A stretch of DNA of 64,000 nt from Tubiluchus corallicola (lineage: Eukaryota > Priapulida > Priapulimorpha > Priapulimorphida > Tubiluchidae). Shown here piece after piece: positions 39,179-51,868 of this stretch. The notes beneath the pieces were generated by a model. That model saw only the letters and a program-made list of their open reading frames with translations, was not told where the DNA came from and made no database searches. Every line of letters begins with the position of its first letter. The stretch's first letter is position 1. Made by a program: the position numbers and the translations under genes. The DNA is taken from contig JAQGDQ010000142.1 of NCBI GenBank assembly GCA_030141605.1, positions 60,001 to 124,000 of the forward strand, in the 5' to 3' direction.

Positions 39179-40290
39179 TATACTCTGCCTGTAACTTTAG
39201 TTCAGTAAAAGCTGCTGCTGGCCTTGCTTTAGGTAAATAAACAAACACTAGGTAGTATGTTCACGCACTCTTGATTATAAGTCTATTTATACGCAAAATT
39301 TTTTGCGGGTTCTTTGCTAGTTGAAATACTAATACTTTTATGTTTTTAAATGCTTACATGATAAACCACACAAATAAATTTCATAATCACAATTTAAATC
39401 ACTGACAACTGTGGTTCACTGCTCAGACAGGTCATCTGTAATATTTTTTTTTGTACAAATCACTGCTGCCAAATATCAATGCACGCCACAATTTGATTAG
39501 AAATTACGCAAATTCTAATAAATCCAGTTTAAAAATAGCTAAAAAACCAAGATTAACATTTGATTCTGTTTCAAAAATTAGTGCACTTGAACAAAGGACA
39601 AAGTACTTTTCATTACGACTCACTCCAACTTTTTTGCCAAAGAAATCTCCGGGGATAATATGCCAGAGAATATGTGGTAAGAAGTAGATGCATTTCATCT
39701 TTTTTTACATTGAACAATATCATTTTTAACAGTATATGTTTTATATATGGTAAGTTGCAGAGCACTACAACCTAGGGAGGACAGATTAGATTTACTACAG
39801 TAACCTTATTAAACTACAGTTCAAATAAGTTTCAAATTAAATTTAAAACAAAAGAAAATTCAATTCACTTTGAATCAATGGGCACAACTTAATTGTAAAA
39901 TAAGTTTTTTCACAGTTTCGTTGTATGCATGCGCAGTTGCTTGGGTCAAAGGTTAGGTGTACCACAGCAACGCATCTTAACTACAACCATTACGTGACAA
40001 GTGGGTAAAGCAAAGCCGTCTGCCGCAGTTCAGTAACTTTTACGTGGACTTTACTTAACTATGTATTAGTCTGTGTGTAGAGTGATTTACTAGCAGGATC
40101 TTGCTTGGGAACAAGAAAAAATGAACTAGGAAAGGTTCTGGCTAGCTGTTAAAACTGTTATATTTGCAACAGCATGGGCTGCGAGGCATTGTCAAGTGCA
40201 CACAAACGCATAGTCTGGTAAACTTAATCTTTGAGCTTTTCACGATCATCATCAATCGCTGATACTGTGAAAAGGTCTATCAGTATTACA

Positions 40291-40402
40291 TTTAAAAATC
40301 CAAAAACAACCTGGATTTCAAGAATTAATAAAGATTCGCAACAGCTGGAACCAAACCTAAGAATAGCATCACATGAATTGAAAATTTTGCTGGAGACAGG
40401 TA
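40291..40402 (+). mobile_element. Eroded LINE ORF2 C-terminal fragment, copy 1
   Basis: The translation contains KTTWISRINKDSQQLEPN followed by early stops. The K-T-T-W-x3-I-x2-D pattern is common near the C-terminus of non-LTR retrotransposon reverse transcriptases. The DNA aligns over about 110 bp with the fragment at 55985-56157, so both derive from one family. Confidence 0.55.
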
Positions 40403-41470
40403 ACAATAGAGTGCTCTAATAAAGGGAAGCGGCTCTATGTCTGCAATAGATGTGTAGACCAACAGAAGACATTAAAAAAGATAACGCCTACTTACAGGCA
40501 TAGCGAATTCGTGTTTTGCAGATGAGAAAAGCATCCGTGAGCACGTAAAATTGGTCTGATGTTTGCTACATTTTTAATACAGGTGAAAAATAGATGATCA
40601 AACAACTTTTTGCGAAACATTCCAATATTTTTTCAATAATTTTTACTCAATGATGGTTTTGTGAAACCTTTGCTGCATAAAATGTACACTATAAAAATTT
40701 AATTTTGGCGTCACCTAGGGTTGGACATTACATTATCTTGGAGGTAGTGCTCAAAGTCACTGGCAACATTTGTCTAGTTTTTTTGCTGGATTACTACTGT
40801 GTTTACGTGCCTTAATTTTTGGGGCCGATTTTTTATTTTAGAATTCTGCTTGCCAAATGTCTACAATAGACGTAATGGGCGTATGATGATGATTATACTT
40901 ACCTTATTAAAATTTTTATCATTTCTAAATGTAGTGTCCTGTTTATAAAGAAATTAGATATATTGACTAAAGATACCTCACGTACTACACTTTCTCACCT
41001 ATTAAATAAACTAAATGAAATACTATAGTTATATGACTTAATTTACATTATAATGGTAATTATTACGAATTTTAATTATGTTTACGACAAAATCAGTCAC
41101 TTATCTGATTTTAGTAGGTCTACTTGCTCACAGAATAAAAGTAAAGAACAATATTTAGGGGCCAGCTTAGTATAGTATACATGCATTGTTTGTCTATGGC
41201 TTTCCTGGTTAAGTATTCTGAGTGGGTAACTATAAAACTAATTACAGTTGAATTTTCATACACTTGACTCATTTGAGTAAAAGTTATTACGATGCTTTCG
41301 CTTTTAACTGAATGACTGATATTACTTATTGTTTGCACAATATATGCTTCCTATTATATAATGATGCTGATCATCCAATTTTCAATATTTGTGCGATTGG
41401 CTCTTAGTATTATTAATAAGCTGCATATAGCTATATCTGTAACAATCGCACTCAGTACATTCACTTGCAG

Positions 41471-41530
41471 TGCCAGTTCAATAAGCAGGATCTAAATGCT
41501 GAGATAAAAAGAATGCAAGCAATGAAGCAG
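41471..41530 (+). other. Possible 60-nt coding exon
   Basis: An acceptor (CACTTGCAG) and a donor (CAG|GTAATT) flank exactly 60 nt, open in frame 1 as CQFNKQDLNAEIKRMQAMKQ, which reads like a helical or coiled-coil piece. No neighbouring exon of the same gene could be found, so this may be chance. Confidence 0.25.
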
Positions 41531-42445
41531 GTAATTATAGTCTCTTTGTATCAAGTGCACTTACTTATTAAGTTTAATAACGACTGATTATCACGGCAAA
41601 ACCCTGTGTGAGATTCATCGAGTTTAATTTTAAACAAGGAATGACACTAGCAAACTCACTCTATGTCTGTAGTTACATTCAACCGACACCGCATGGCTAT
41701 GAGGAAACTCATGTTATTATTGGCCTTGTATGGTGGGCAAAATGTTAGCGTTGTTATCATCATCTGTACTTTGCTGGTCTTGACTGTTACTTCACGCTGC
41801 TTTGATAAAAACCATCCAGTTCATAATTTTTGTATTGCCACAAGCACTTTATTTCATTTTTTTTCATTACAAACTCAAACTTAACCAAAAATGTAGTTAA
41901 TGTTAGATTTTAACTTATTTGCTACTGCACAAAAACAATGACGTGCCATTGACTAGCAGACTGAAGCAGGAACTGAAAATACAATAGATGTCGAGTGGAT
42001 GTAACTATTAATTCTGTTTATACAATTTCGGTCAAAATTGTGATGCAGTCAGCCACAGCTCACAGTTCGCGAGTAGATAATCAATAAACGAAACTTAAAT
42101 TGTCTGAGTTCACAATTGGGTGCGGTGGAGGTCCAGACTTTTGTTCTTTGCTCACTCCTTACACTTCCAACAATTAGAATAAAGTGAACATAAAAATGTA
42201 CCAAGTATACGTACTAGATTGATAATTTATTACTTTCAATAACAAACATCTTGCAAGTCACAGTATATTAAAAATTTTATTCACAATTTGCAATCTGATC
42301 ATCTAACACATTATTGAATCACAAGCATTGATTAATAGGAAATGAAGACTGAATTATCTGTTTATCGTACACCAAGTGATTGTCTGACAACTTTATCCAC
42401 AAAAACATGAGATTACCACAATGCTAAGGTCGCCAGGCTTTATAG

Positions 42446-42451
42446 TTTATT
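42446..42451 (-). terminator. Candidate MIC10 polyadenylation signal
   Basis: TTTATT on the plus strand reads AATAAA on the minus strand, about 141 nt after the MIC10 stop codon. Confidence 0.45.
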
Positions 42452-42591
42452 TTAACTGCTGCTAGAAGTTGAATTCTCATGTTCCAGTAAAAACATGGTA
42501 AAGTGCAGCAGGCCCAGCCAGCTTTGAAGACAGTCTCCTGGTGCTTTCGCTAATGTAGGCTATTCTAAACATTATCTATGTTCCCATTATT

Positions 42592-45110
42592 TCATTCACT
42601 AATTGTCTCTGTATCAGTTTTGATCTGAAAATAAGAATAAAACATATACCTTAGCTAAAAATGTGCCATGGACCTTAAAAAGCTAAAACATTGGTTGTAC
42701 CAACAGTAATAAATGTTATTCATTACAAATAGACAGAGAAGCTTAAAAACCGTATCAACAGCATTTTCTTTAATAAAGCTGTGTATCAGGTGCCATAAAT
42801 ACAGTAAACAAAAACCAATGGCTACTAATGCATGAGTGGGTGGCAATTTTTTACTCTTCCCTAGTAAATCAAGTCATGCAATAATAATAAATATCATGTT
42901 GGCAATATCTTTAGAAATAAACTCATCAATATCTAATTATGATCCGCATTAAGCCCTTTTTACAAAAACTAGGAGTTTGCACACTAGAATAGAACTATAT
43001 GGTACAAAATGTAGCTTGCATGATCAAGGGATGCCACGAATCTGCAAATTACCGAATCCGAATCTACACCGAATCTCAGTTTAAAATAATTTTCGAAACC
43101 GGGTCGAATTACTAGTCTTTGTGCAAGAAAATGATGACTAATTCACAGATAAGTCCTTTTTTTTCAAACACTAGATTTTATAAAAAATAAATAGAAATGT
43201 CTACTTACTTTTATCCTATGTCCATGTTGTAAATATGGTGAATTAAAATCATGCTGGCAGTTGGAGTAACCCATACCTAGGCCAGTGCCTATTCCAAATG
43301 CTATCGGCCAAGGTCGTCCTAGAAAAAATGGTAGTAATTAATATACACGTATAAGTGGCTTAGAAGAAAAAGGCCTGCAGGGCCTACACACAATAAATTA
43401 TTAATTAATAAAAGGAAAATTCTAAATGACACCTAAGACAGCACCAATTTTTTTAATGACATTCGAATAAATTTCAAATCACAAATAAAAATAATAATGA
43501 TGCAAAAAAGCGAAAAAACTCAGTGTACTTGTGAGATGACAAAGACCATGCATGTAGCATGTATATTTATTTTAGATACTTAGAAGATTTTCCATCTTAT
43601 GCTTCACTAATTTACCACTAAGACTCCAATGATTGATCTGCGTACGTAAATTAAAAATCACAGTAAAAGCAGTTTGGGACACATAACAATCCAGTGAATT
43701 TAATACTTATTGTTTTTAAGTGATACGCTTGAGATTAGTTTTATATGTTTTAAATTGCATATTTTATTGCATGTTTTGCAAGTTGCCCGTGATGATTCAT
43801 TAAACTTGAAGGATAACAAAATAAACACTTGCTTCTATAAACCATTAAACAAGACAAATATTTTCTATAATATGATGCACACTGCAGACTGCTGTGTGAA
43901 AACGATTGCCAACACTAACCAAATTGCCATTTTCGCTACTTATTTTCGTTTTAGAGCAGCTTACGATGATTGTGCATATTGCTTTTGTTCTATGGTAATG
44001 TACTACTAATAAATTGTTAAAAAATAGTACAGAAAAATTGCAGCTAAATAGTTCTGACTAAGAACGAAAGTAATTGGGGCACTGAATTATTCTAATTCAT
44101 AATTTGAAATGCAAAACAAATATAAATAAAAAAACTCGTTCAAATTTAATTTTATATTGAACGTTTGACTTGGATGTCAAATTCAAGTCACGTCCCAAGT
44201 GCTACAAGCCCTAGGTATTCCACTGACATTACCGAACTGCAATTTGTATGATCGAAATAAATAAAAGTAATTTAGGACATAATAATCAGTGACCGTACTG
44301 TCCACTTATTCAAGTTAGAACAGGCTTATATAGAGATCAGAAAGAAAACTATTTACAAGCAATTGAAATGTGATTAGAAGTCACTGCAATGAAATCACTG
44401 CATAGCATGATGTTACCAACAGCACTATTACACACAGTTGAACTAAAAAGATTAAATTGACTTACTTTTAAAAATAAATACAGAAAATATTATTCCTAAG
44501 CCAAGGCCACCAACTGAAAAACAAAAACATCTATTAACAAAAATCATGAAGTGCATTAATGACAATCTCATTTGCATATAAAATCATTATTTGATCAAAT
44601 TATCAGCATTCATTGCACTCTGGCTAAGCGACCTTGTAATTGCTTCTCTTCACTTCCTCAGATTCTGTTCAGCCCATAGGCAAACATCTGATAACCCTAC
44701 TCCTCACAATTGGCTATTCAGAGGATGCTAATTTCACAAAGCAGTCACGCCAAGGTACTTATAGGCAAGAAAATGCATAAATACAGACATCAAATAATAC
44801 TTCTGACGAGCGGTTATAATCAGGAAAAATTTGATAATTCTGTAGGGTATATTTTAAAGCAAGAACTGAAGACGGGCATAGCAACGTTACTCTTTTTAGT
44901 ATTAACAGTAACACCCTCAACAGGCAAGACAAGGTTATGGAAAGAGAGATAACAGGTATGTAAGGTAGTAGCAATTGCTAATCAAGCGTAATATATACCT
45001 GAACGTAAACATTAATTTTAATGTTATTTACCCATTTTTAAAGCTGTGTCCGAAAGGCACCGGTCCCACTTTTGACCCAACTCATCTTCTGACCTCGTTT
45101 TGTCAGCCAT
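42592..45110 (-). CDS. MICOS10: MICOS complex subunit MIC10
   Basis: MIC10 is a small inner mitochondrial membrane protein that oligomerises and bends the membrane at cristae junctions. Coding exons are 45110-45032, 44513-44466, 43318-43209 and 42624-42592, in frame throughout, giving 89 residues (human MIC10 has 78). The N-terminus MADKTRSEDELGQKWDRCLS matches the family. Two hydrophobic segments carry the glycine motifs GGLGLGIIFSVF and GIGTGLGMGY, which are needed for oligomerisation in the family, separated by the basic turn FKRRPWP. SNCQHDFNSPYLQHG is a strong family signature. The last exon adds ten residues ending KTDTETISE, a slightly longer and more polar tail than usual. Without splicing at 43209 the frame would soon stop, so the fourth exon is likely but less certain. 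Confidence 0.93.
43026..43115. mobile_element. Possible hAT-like MITE fragment
   Basis: A patch with repeated CGAATC words (ACCGAATCCGAATC, ACCGAATCTCAG, GGGTCGAATTAC) starts at AAGGGATGCCACGAATC, reminiscent of one end of hAT-type miniature elements. The other end and a target duplication are not visible. It lies in the MIC10 intron 3. Confidence 0.3.
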
Positions 45111-45257
45111 AACCAAAAACGTAACCTATTACCGCGCCACCGTGTATCAGAAAATGTAAACCAACAAAGTGTGAGTATTTGCAGGGACGTAACATTTATT
45201 ACGAAGAGAGCTTTTCAACTAAATCTGCATAAACATACTTTTATTCTCGTTTATAAG

Positions 45258-45660
45258 TAGGGGTGAGCATTCTCTACCAGAAAGCGAATTCGTATAGAAT
45301 CGAACTTGTGACTTTCGAATTCGAACCGAACTTCAGTATTTCGAATTCGAATTGAGACTGAAAGATTTTTGAACAAGTTTTCGAACCACCAGTATAAATA
45401 GTCTTACAAAGATCATGCATATTACTTGATTTTGTTTTGCAGTAAAACCACTGATAATTTGTTTAAAATTGTGCATACGAATCACTGCTAAATTGTGCTA
45501 ATTGCATGATGTTTCAATCGTTTTAACGATAAAGAACGTATGCGATTGCAGTGCTGAATTACTCGAATCTATAGTTTTAAGTTCGAATCCAATTCGAACT
45601 GAAAAAACTCGTTCGAATCAAATTCGAACGTTCGAATCGAACTTTCGATGCTCACCCCTA
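45258..45660. mobile_element. hAT-type miniature transposon (MITE)
   Basis: A 403-bp element begins TAGGGGTGAGCAT and ends with the inverse, ATGCTCACCCCTA. The flanks TTTATAAG (45250-45257) and TTTATGCG (45661-45668) match at six of eight positions, a decayed 8-bp target duplication as hAT elements make. Both sub-terminal regions are packed with TTCGAA/GAATTCGAA words. No transposase remains. It lies about 150 bp upstream of the MIC10 start codon. Confidence 0.75.
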
Positions 45661-48600
45661 TTTATGCGTACAAAGAATTCTTTGATTAAGTCCAAAATAG
45701 GCAAAATTAAACTGCATAAAAGAAAAGGTAGAGGTTGAACAACTTTTAATGCATTTTGTCTGAAACTTATGATGAAAGCTCAGGTCATCAAAGCTATCTT
45801 ACAAATATATGAGAAATATATAGCTGTTCAAATTTTGGTATACAATGATTTGCACACCTTTTCTCCACATCAAAATGCATGAAATATTGTAAGTATACTG
45901 TTCTTGCCAGATACTTAAATTCATTACACATTTTCATTATGTACTCAAATTTCACAAAAAAACAATTTAGTAGACAAACAAGCAAATTAAAAAAGGAAGC
46001 ATTTGTTTTTAATTAAGCTAAAATATATTTAAATTACCACCTGCCAGCTAGAAGAGGTATATGTGGAAACAATCTCATGAATGGAGTGTAAAATTTAAGA
46101 ATTCTACGCAGTTTTATTAATATTTTCCAGGCTTTTAGGTATGAAGGAGTCAGTTGATCAGTAGCGTGTATTTGATGAAACTGTCAACTTCTACTGTGAG
46201 TCTTTGATGTATTTTACATGTAGTAATTTCCAGTTCAATCCTGATGAGAAATAACTTGGTAAGTAATTACCTATTTTTAGTGATTCTTCCTGTTGTCTTG
46301 TTAAAAAAAACCAGCCTAATGGCCATTCTCTCTTATGTGGCAAGTGTATTGTACTTACTGTATTGCATGAAATTGACGCGCTGAACATAAATGTACTTAT
46401 TGTGCAATAATTATTGTGACGTACAGTGCATTAAAGGGTCGAATAAAAAATAAAATTTAAATGGGCATTAAAATAATTACCAAAGAAAAATGTTTTGCGT
46501 TATATTGAAATGTTTTTCTGTTTTTTAATAATTAAATGTGCGAGATAGACATCACAACTTGCTGAGCCAGAAATTAATGCTTTTTTACACACGAAAACGG
46601 CGCTGTGTATTAGAGGGTTGTCTGGTTGCTCTTGCAGCAAGATAAAGAAAGCAAACATAGGCCTACTTTGTAAATTTATTCGTCATTGCAATATTTGAAA
46701 GAGTTATACCGACATATAGATAAGAAAGTGCTGTGCAGAACTGTCACGTGCTTTCCTACAATAAGTCAAACATAGTTTTAATATTTCTCATATTATGATT
46801 GAGAGCGTAGTTACAATGTTTGGTGGCAAAGTGTAATCGATGATTCTGCAATAAACTATCTGACGATGATGAATGTGTATGTTTACCTAGATTCCATTTA
46901 TTTGTAAGGAACAAGAAATTAAAACAGGTAGGTAATAACAGACTTAATTATGTGTTTTTTGCCTAGCTTATTAGTACTTGAAGATTGTGACGACTGGAGG
47001 TTACCTCATTTTTCTTGTAAGCTGAGAGAGCATATAAGTAAAAAAGGTAGAGCAATACAAGCATTCAAGCATTATCACAAAAACAGTAGGACTGTGTTGA
47101 GGCACGTTATTTTCGTACATTCCAATTACTAGAATAGGAACTTTTGAGTTGACAGGGTCCCGTAATTTGTCATCAGTGCATTATGACTATAGTACTACAT
47201 GTAATTTATAGTCACGAGTTTAAATATATCAAAAATCAAAGAAACTTAAATGAGGGTTACACGTATTAAAATTTCAACTGGATTGACAAAAAAGTCAAAG
47301 TCGACGTTTAACAACTTACACTAATCAAATATACGAATGACATGCTCTGCTGTGCCGAAATGCCTCACTTCGTCAAGCAGCAACGGTTCTTAGCTTGCAA
47401 ATTACGACTCTTTTAGAAGTGGGTTTAACTTCTAAAATCACCAACGTAAATCACGACCTTTTTAGAATTAGGTTTAATTTTCCGAACTTTGATTTGTTTG
47501 GAGTCCTATACAGATACTCGATAGTTTTATTTCACGTTGTAGGAGGAATTCAAGAATTTCAAACTAGCTATGTTTGAATTATATTGACAGCAGCAAGGGA
47601 TGAAAGGGTGGCCATTTTTGGAAACGGTTGAAACATTAATAAGTGGTGCCATTTCGAAAGAGTGCCTATATAATGTGCATGTTGCTGAGTGCCATCCCTT
47701 TTGCTGCCATAATTATATATATAATGCCGATACTGAGCGCACGACTGCTGTCGCTAAGGCTATTGTCATTTTGTTATAACTGACGTGGCTGCGGTTATTG
47801 TTGTTGCTGCTGTAGATTCATATTAGCCAAGATTAGAAAAATGCAAGAACATCTCTTGTTCGAGGGATGTGATTCAAATGCACGAAATTATCATTAGGAC
47901 AATAAGTTCACAATTCATGCTGGAGGTCAGAAATGGAAGGCCGCGATAATGTAAAACAAGGTAACAATAACTGTCACAGTTTTTTTCAATTATGCCAAAT
48001 AAGTTCCGGGAGAATGCAGAGGATCCTAAATATATAGGAGCTCTTCTCTTCTTCTGCGGTAATTTGGAGTTTTCACGTGATAACCGAGAACGGACACCTT
48101 GTATAACAAAGCAACTGCGTATTCGGCGACTTTCCTTTTCCATTGGCTTGGCAATAATTTATCTTGAAAAAGCTGTCAGTAAGTTTGCTGCAGAGTAAAA
48201 TCTCTGAACTTGCATTCCTTGGTAGGTAAACGTCGGTCTTTAATGTACTTTGACCCCCCCTCCGAGAAAACTGCAACGACAATAAATGTTCAGCTGGCAC
48301 TGCGACAAGATTGACATTAATTATTCACATAGTAAGATTAAGGCTATTGGCAGATTCACCAGAAAAGATGGACGATCATCAACACACTTCTAACTTGCCT
48401 ATAACTAAACGTCCTTTACTAGAATTTTCTCTATGAACTTATGTATGCATTTAAAAAATAGCGTCAAAGACAAAAACAGAACTTACATGCTAGCGAAAAT
48501 ATTTTAGGTCAGTTGCGTGCATATGTTAACATAGTTTTCTAGACTCTCAGTATAGGATAATTGTAAGCTAAGGCTGCTAAGCTAATTTAAAAGTGAAAAG

Positions 48601-49090
48601 AAACGTAATTCGCTTGACACAGATTCTCATAATTGCTCAAAGGATTACTTAAACTTCTACAGGCCTTCAGTAGCAGTAGTGTGAATATATGATTGCTCTG
48701 TTATATTTCTTGCTGGCCAGGTTAGCGTTATCGCTCTGAGAACGTTTAGAGTTCTGAGAACGACGAAAATGTATCTAAAACTGCTACGGCACACAAATTT
48801 ATTACAAAAGAGCCAAAAGGAAGAGAAAAAGTTAACTACATAACGTGGACTCCCGATATTAGGCGACCTGTAATTCCCATAAATGGCAATTCTTACTGCC
48901 CCGATTTATTGATAATTGGTGTGAACAGTTTTTATCTGTATTCTTTGCAGGCCTAAAGTTGTAAATGCAGTGCAGAATTCCCGACAAATAATCTTCAAAA
49001 ACAATGTCAAAGGATTATAAACCATATGTTCGGGGTTTTTACATGTTTTCACTTTCTTTCTGCTTTCGCATGTTCACAGACAAGGAAACA
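45661..49090. other. Intergenic DNA with no gene recognised
   Basis: AT-rich sequence without a convincing exon. Small structures are a palindromic MITE at 47586-47709 and an imperfect tandem of about 50 bp near 47395-47480 (GACTCTTTTAGAAGTGGGTT / GACCTTTTTAGAATTAGGTT). An open frame at 47992-48198 overlaps a similar one on the other strand and shows no motif. Confidence 0.4.
47586..47709. mobile_element. Short palindromic MITE
   Basis: A segment of about 124 bp starts GACAGCAGCAAGGGATG and ends CATCCCTTTTGCTGCCA, inverted copies of each other with one small gap. AT-rich sequence flanks both sides, which would suit a TA-type target, but no clear duplication can be assigned. Confidence 0.45.
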
Positions 49091-49365
<275 letters not shown>

Positions 49366-51708
49366 GTGCAGTCAACAACTAACAGCAATACAATTAGTTT
49401 GTAGGCATTAAACTCATTGAAAGCAACCGTACTTCAGCAAAATTGTTCGTCGTATTAAGCGTGCTTGATTGTTTTTTAACAAAAATGCATAAACATTCAT
49501 TTTGTTGCAAGAATAAGATAGCAAAAACGCACAGCTACAGTGATGGGGTGAAGTAATTTATTTTACGTTGTCCAATGAGCTTTTAAAGAGCTGGGTTTAA
49601 TTGTTTACTGAAAATAGTTGTTGAAAAATTACTTCTTAATTAAGCTGCAGATTTTGGAACAGACTGACACATTGAAGTACGAGTTCACGTTTTTCTAATT
49701 ATAATACCAATAAGCAACAGGTTAAAGCAAAAACAATTTAGTTATTATAAAAGAGTCTACATTCTGAGGGTAATTTAGGCTCCAAGCAGTACCGAAAAGA
49801 AATTTGTATACATAAGTTGCTGAGGAAAATTGGTGATTTTTTACCATCAAAAGATCATCCATCGCATGTTTCACGATATAAAAGCATCAAAATACTAAAT
49901 CAGAATGTAATCTGTATTTCAACGTAAGTGTATATTACACCAATTTTCTGTAATTATGGAATTATATATACAGATATTGTGAAGTGTTTTGTGCTACATT
50001 TTCCTGAACTGATATGAAAATTTTGATTACCCTGACACTATTGCAAAAGCTCTGCAAATCAAAGGCATTTGTGTTTATTTTCAAAGTGAAAGTTTGCACC
50101 ATTTAGCAAAGAATTTTTCAGAAAGAAAGGTGCATTGTTTACAGGTGTGCTATCTAAAAGTAGATCAGCACGACTAACATTGATCGTGACCTAGGAGAAT
50201 CAAACCATTTTCGGATTTTCTTATAGCTACAATTCTTGTTGTGATACTGAAGGACTTTTTTGAGCCTGTAATATCATTCATGGTCTAACAGGTGAATATT
50301 TGCTGTCAGTTCTAGCAGTTGCTATAGTGGTCAGCATAGTAAGCATACTAGGGCAAATAGTTTTCAGAAATTTAATGACTCTGTTTTTTCATTGTTGGGT
50401 GGAGTCAAAACAAAGTGATTTTGACAATTTAATAGTTTTCTAATTACTTTCAGCTATTTGCTTTCATCGTGTGCCGTTTAGGCTAATGCTGAATGTCCTT
50501 ATTCAGATCAAACTGACAGTATTGTTAGTGAGTTAGTAGGTAGTGAATTAATAGGGATGGACTTTAAATAAGAGTTTGTGGGGAAAGGTATTGATAGCGG
50601 CACATCAAAGGCATTGATAGATTCATGTACCAAATGTACCAATCACATTTTTTTCTCGCAAATTAATTATATGATTGCTATTTTTGTACCTTCCACAATT
50701 ATATATTTGTAGACTTTCGTACAGTCTTGCGATAATTCATTACAGTACAGTGATTAGTATCAGTGTCTAGCAAGAATCATTCTGCTATATTGATACATTT
50801 TCTTTAGTAGTAGTTAATTTGCAAAAAATGAAAAATGTTTTTATCTCTTTCGCTGCACCTATGTAACCATGCTAAATGTTTTACGCATTCGAAATGAGTA
50901 GACTCAATCTCCCTCCATATCACATGGAGGCTTACGTAAGTCTATTTATTCTGTGGTCTCCTGCGAACTCTGTCTGGGGAGTCCCTCTTCTCAACGTTGA
51001 AACGTTCACTTCAATGTTTTGCATGACTTGCCTCGTCTGATTACGGTTGGTGCTTTTCTTTATTCACTTTCTCTAATTTGTGCTCCACGCAACTAAGTTT
51101 TAGCTAAAGGCAGTGGGTCATTAAGACTATAATGTATTGTAGTTCGCACTGGCAGCTCTGCATTCATTTTACCATGTGCATTGTAACTAATAGGTGGACT
51201 ATTGCGAATATCTCAATCTTAAACGTGTCACAGTAATAAAGCTGGTGTCAAAGAGCTCTTTTTATTGTTTCGTGTGACTCGTGAATTTTATTACCTATTT
51301 TTATAAATTACATCATTTGATCAGCGCTTCTGAGATCTGTAAAGCGTGTAAAAATTGTTTTAAAGTGATTTTATGCGAAAAATGTCTTTGGGGAAATTAT
51401 GAGATCTAATGTTACCTAAGATATTGTTAGCCGCGTAATATTTTAGTTAATTTAGTATTCGTTGGAGTGATTGTTATTACTTAATAATGTGCATTGTTTC
51501 AGTTTTGTGTTATAAATATTAGTACCCAGTGTTAAGGTTTCCTAATGACGATTTGTTTCGTTATACTAAAGAAAATGTGCAACGGATAACACTAGATGAA
51601 GACCATCATGAGTCTCGAAAGAACTCAAATTTTTTTCAATGCTATGCGAGCAGTTCTGTGTACCTATAAGACTAAATTAATGGTAATTTAGCTCTGTCTA
51701 CGTAAGCA
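49366..51708. other. Intergenic or intronic DNA with no gene recognised
   Basis: AT-rich sequence without open frames of note or recognisable repeats. I see nothing more specific in it. Confidence 0.4.
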
Positions 51709-51868
51709 ATGTATGCTTGTGTATTGGGATACAAAGACAAGGTGGGAAGCACCCTGTCTGTTTCTGTTGAGCTTCCTCCGCATAGAAGAAAGAGGAGTTT
51801 TATATCAAGAATAAAGCGATCAAAATCAGAGAATCTTCTTTGGAGAGTTCGAGGACTTCAACGAACTA
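51709..51868 (+). other. Candidate first coding exon of an unknown plus-strand gene
   Basis: An open frame from the ATG at 51709 runs to a strong donor (A|GTAAGT at 51869). It encodes 53 residues with a basic, Ser-rich centre (RKRSFISRIKRSKSENLL), unlike the biased frames around it. RSKSEN fits a 14-3-3-type phosphosite. I do not recognise the protein, and no downstream exon in matching phase was found in the window. Confidence 0.4.

Larger units (their letters stand above)
39179..42591. other. Intergenic DNA between MRPL47 and MIC10
   Basis: This region should contain the MRPL47 promoter and the MIC10 3' UTR. It also holds an eroded LINE tail (40291-40402) and a possible 60-nt plus-strand exon (41471-41530). 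A plus-strand open frame at 39451-39687 has no recognisable motif. Nothing else stands out. Confidence 0.5.

Noticed and set aside
39451-39687. 78-codon plus-strand open frame ending near GTAAGAAG
   Set aside because: No recognised motif, and it overlaps an opposite open frame; kept only as a weak possibility of a transposon remnant.
45540-45660. tRNA-like T-arm word (TTCGAATC) repeated
   Set aside because: These words are part of the internal repeats of the hAT-type element; no A box, anticodon arm or cloverleaf fits.
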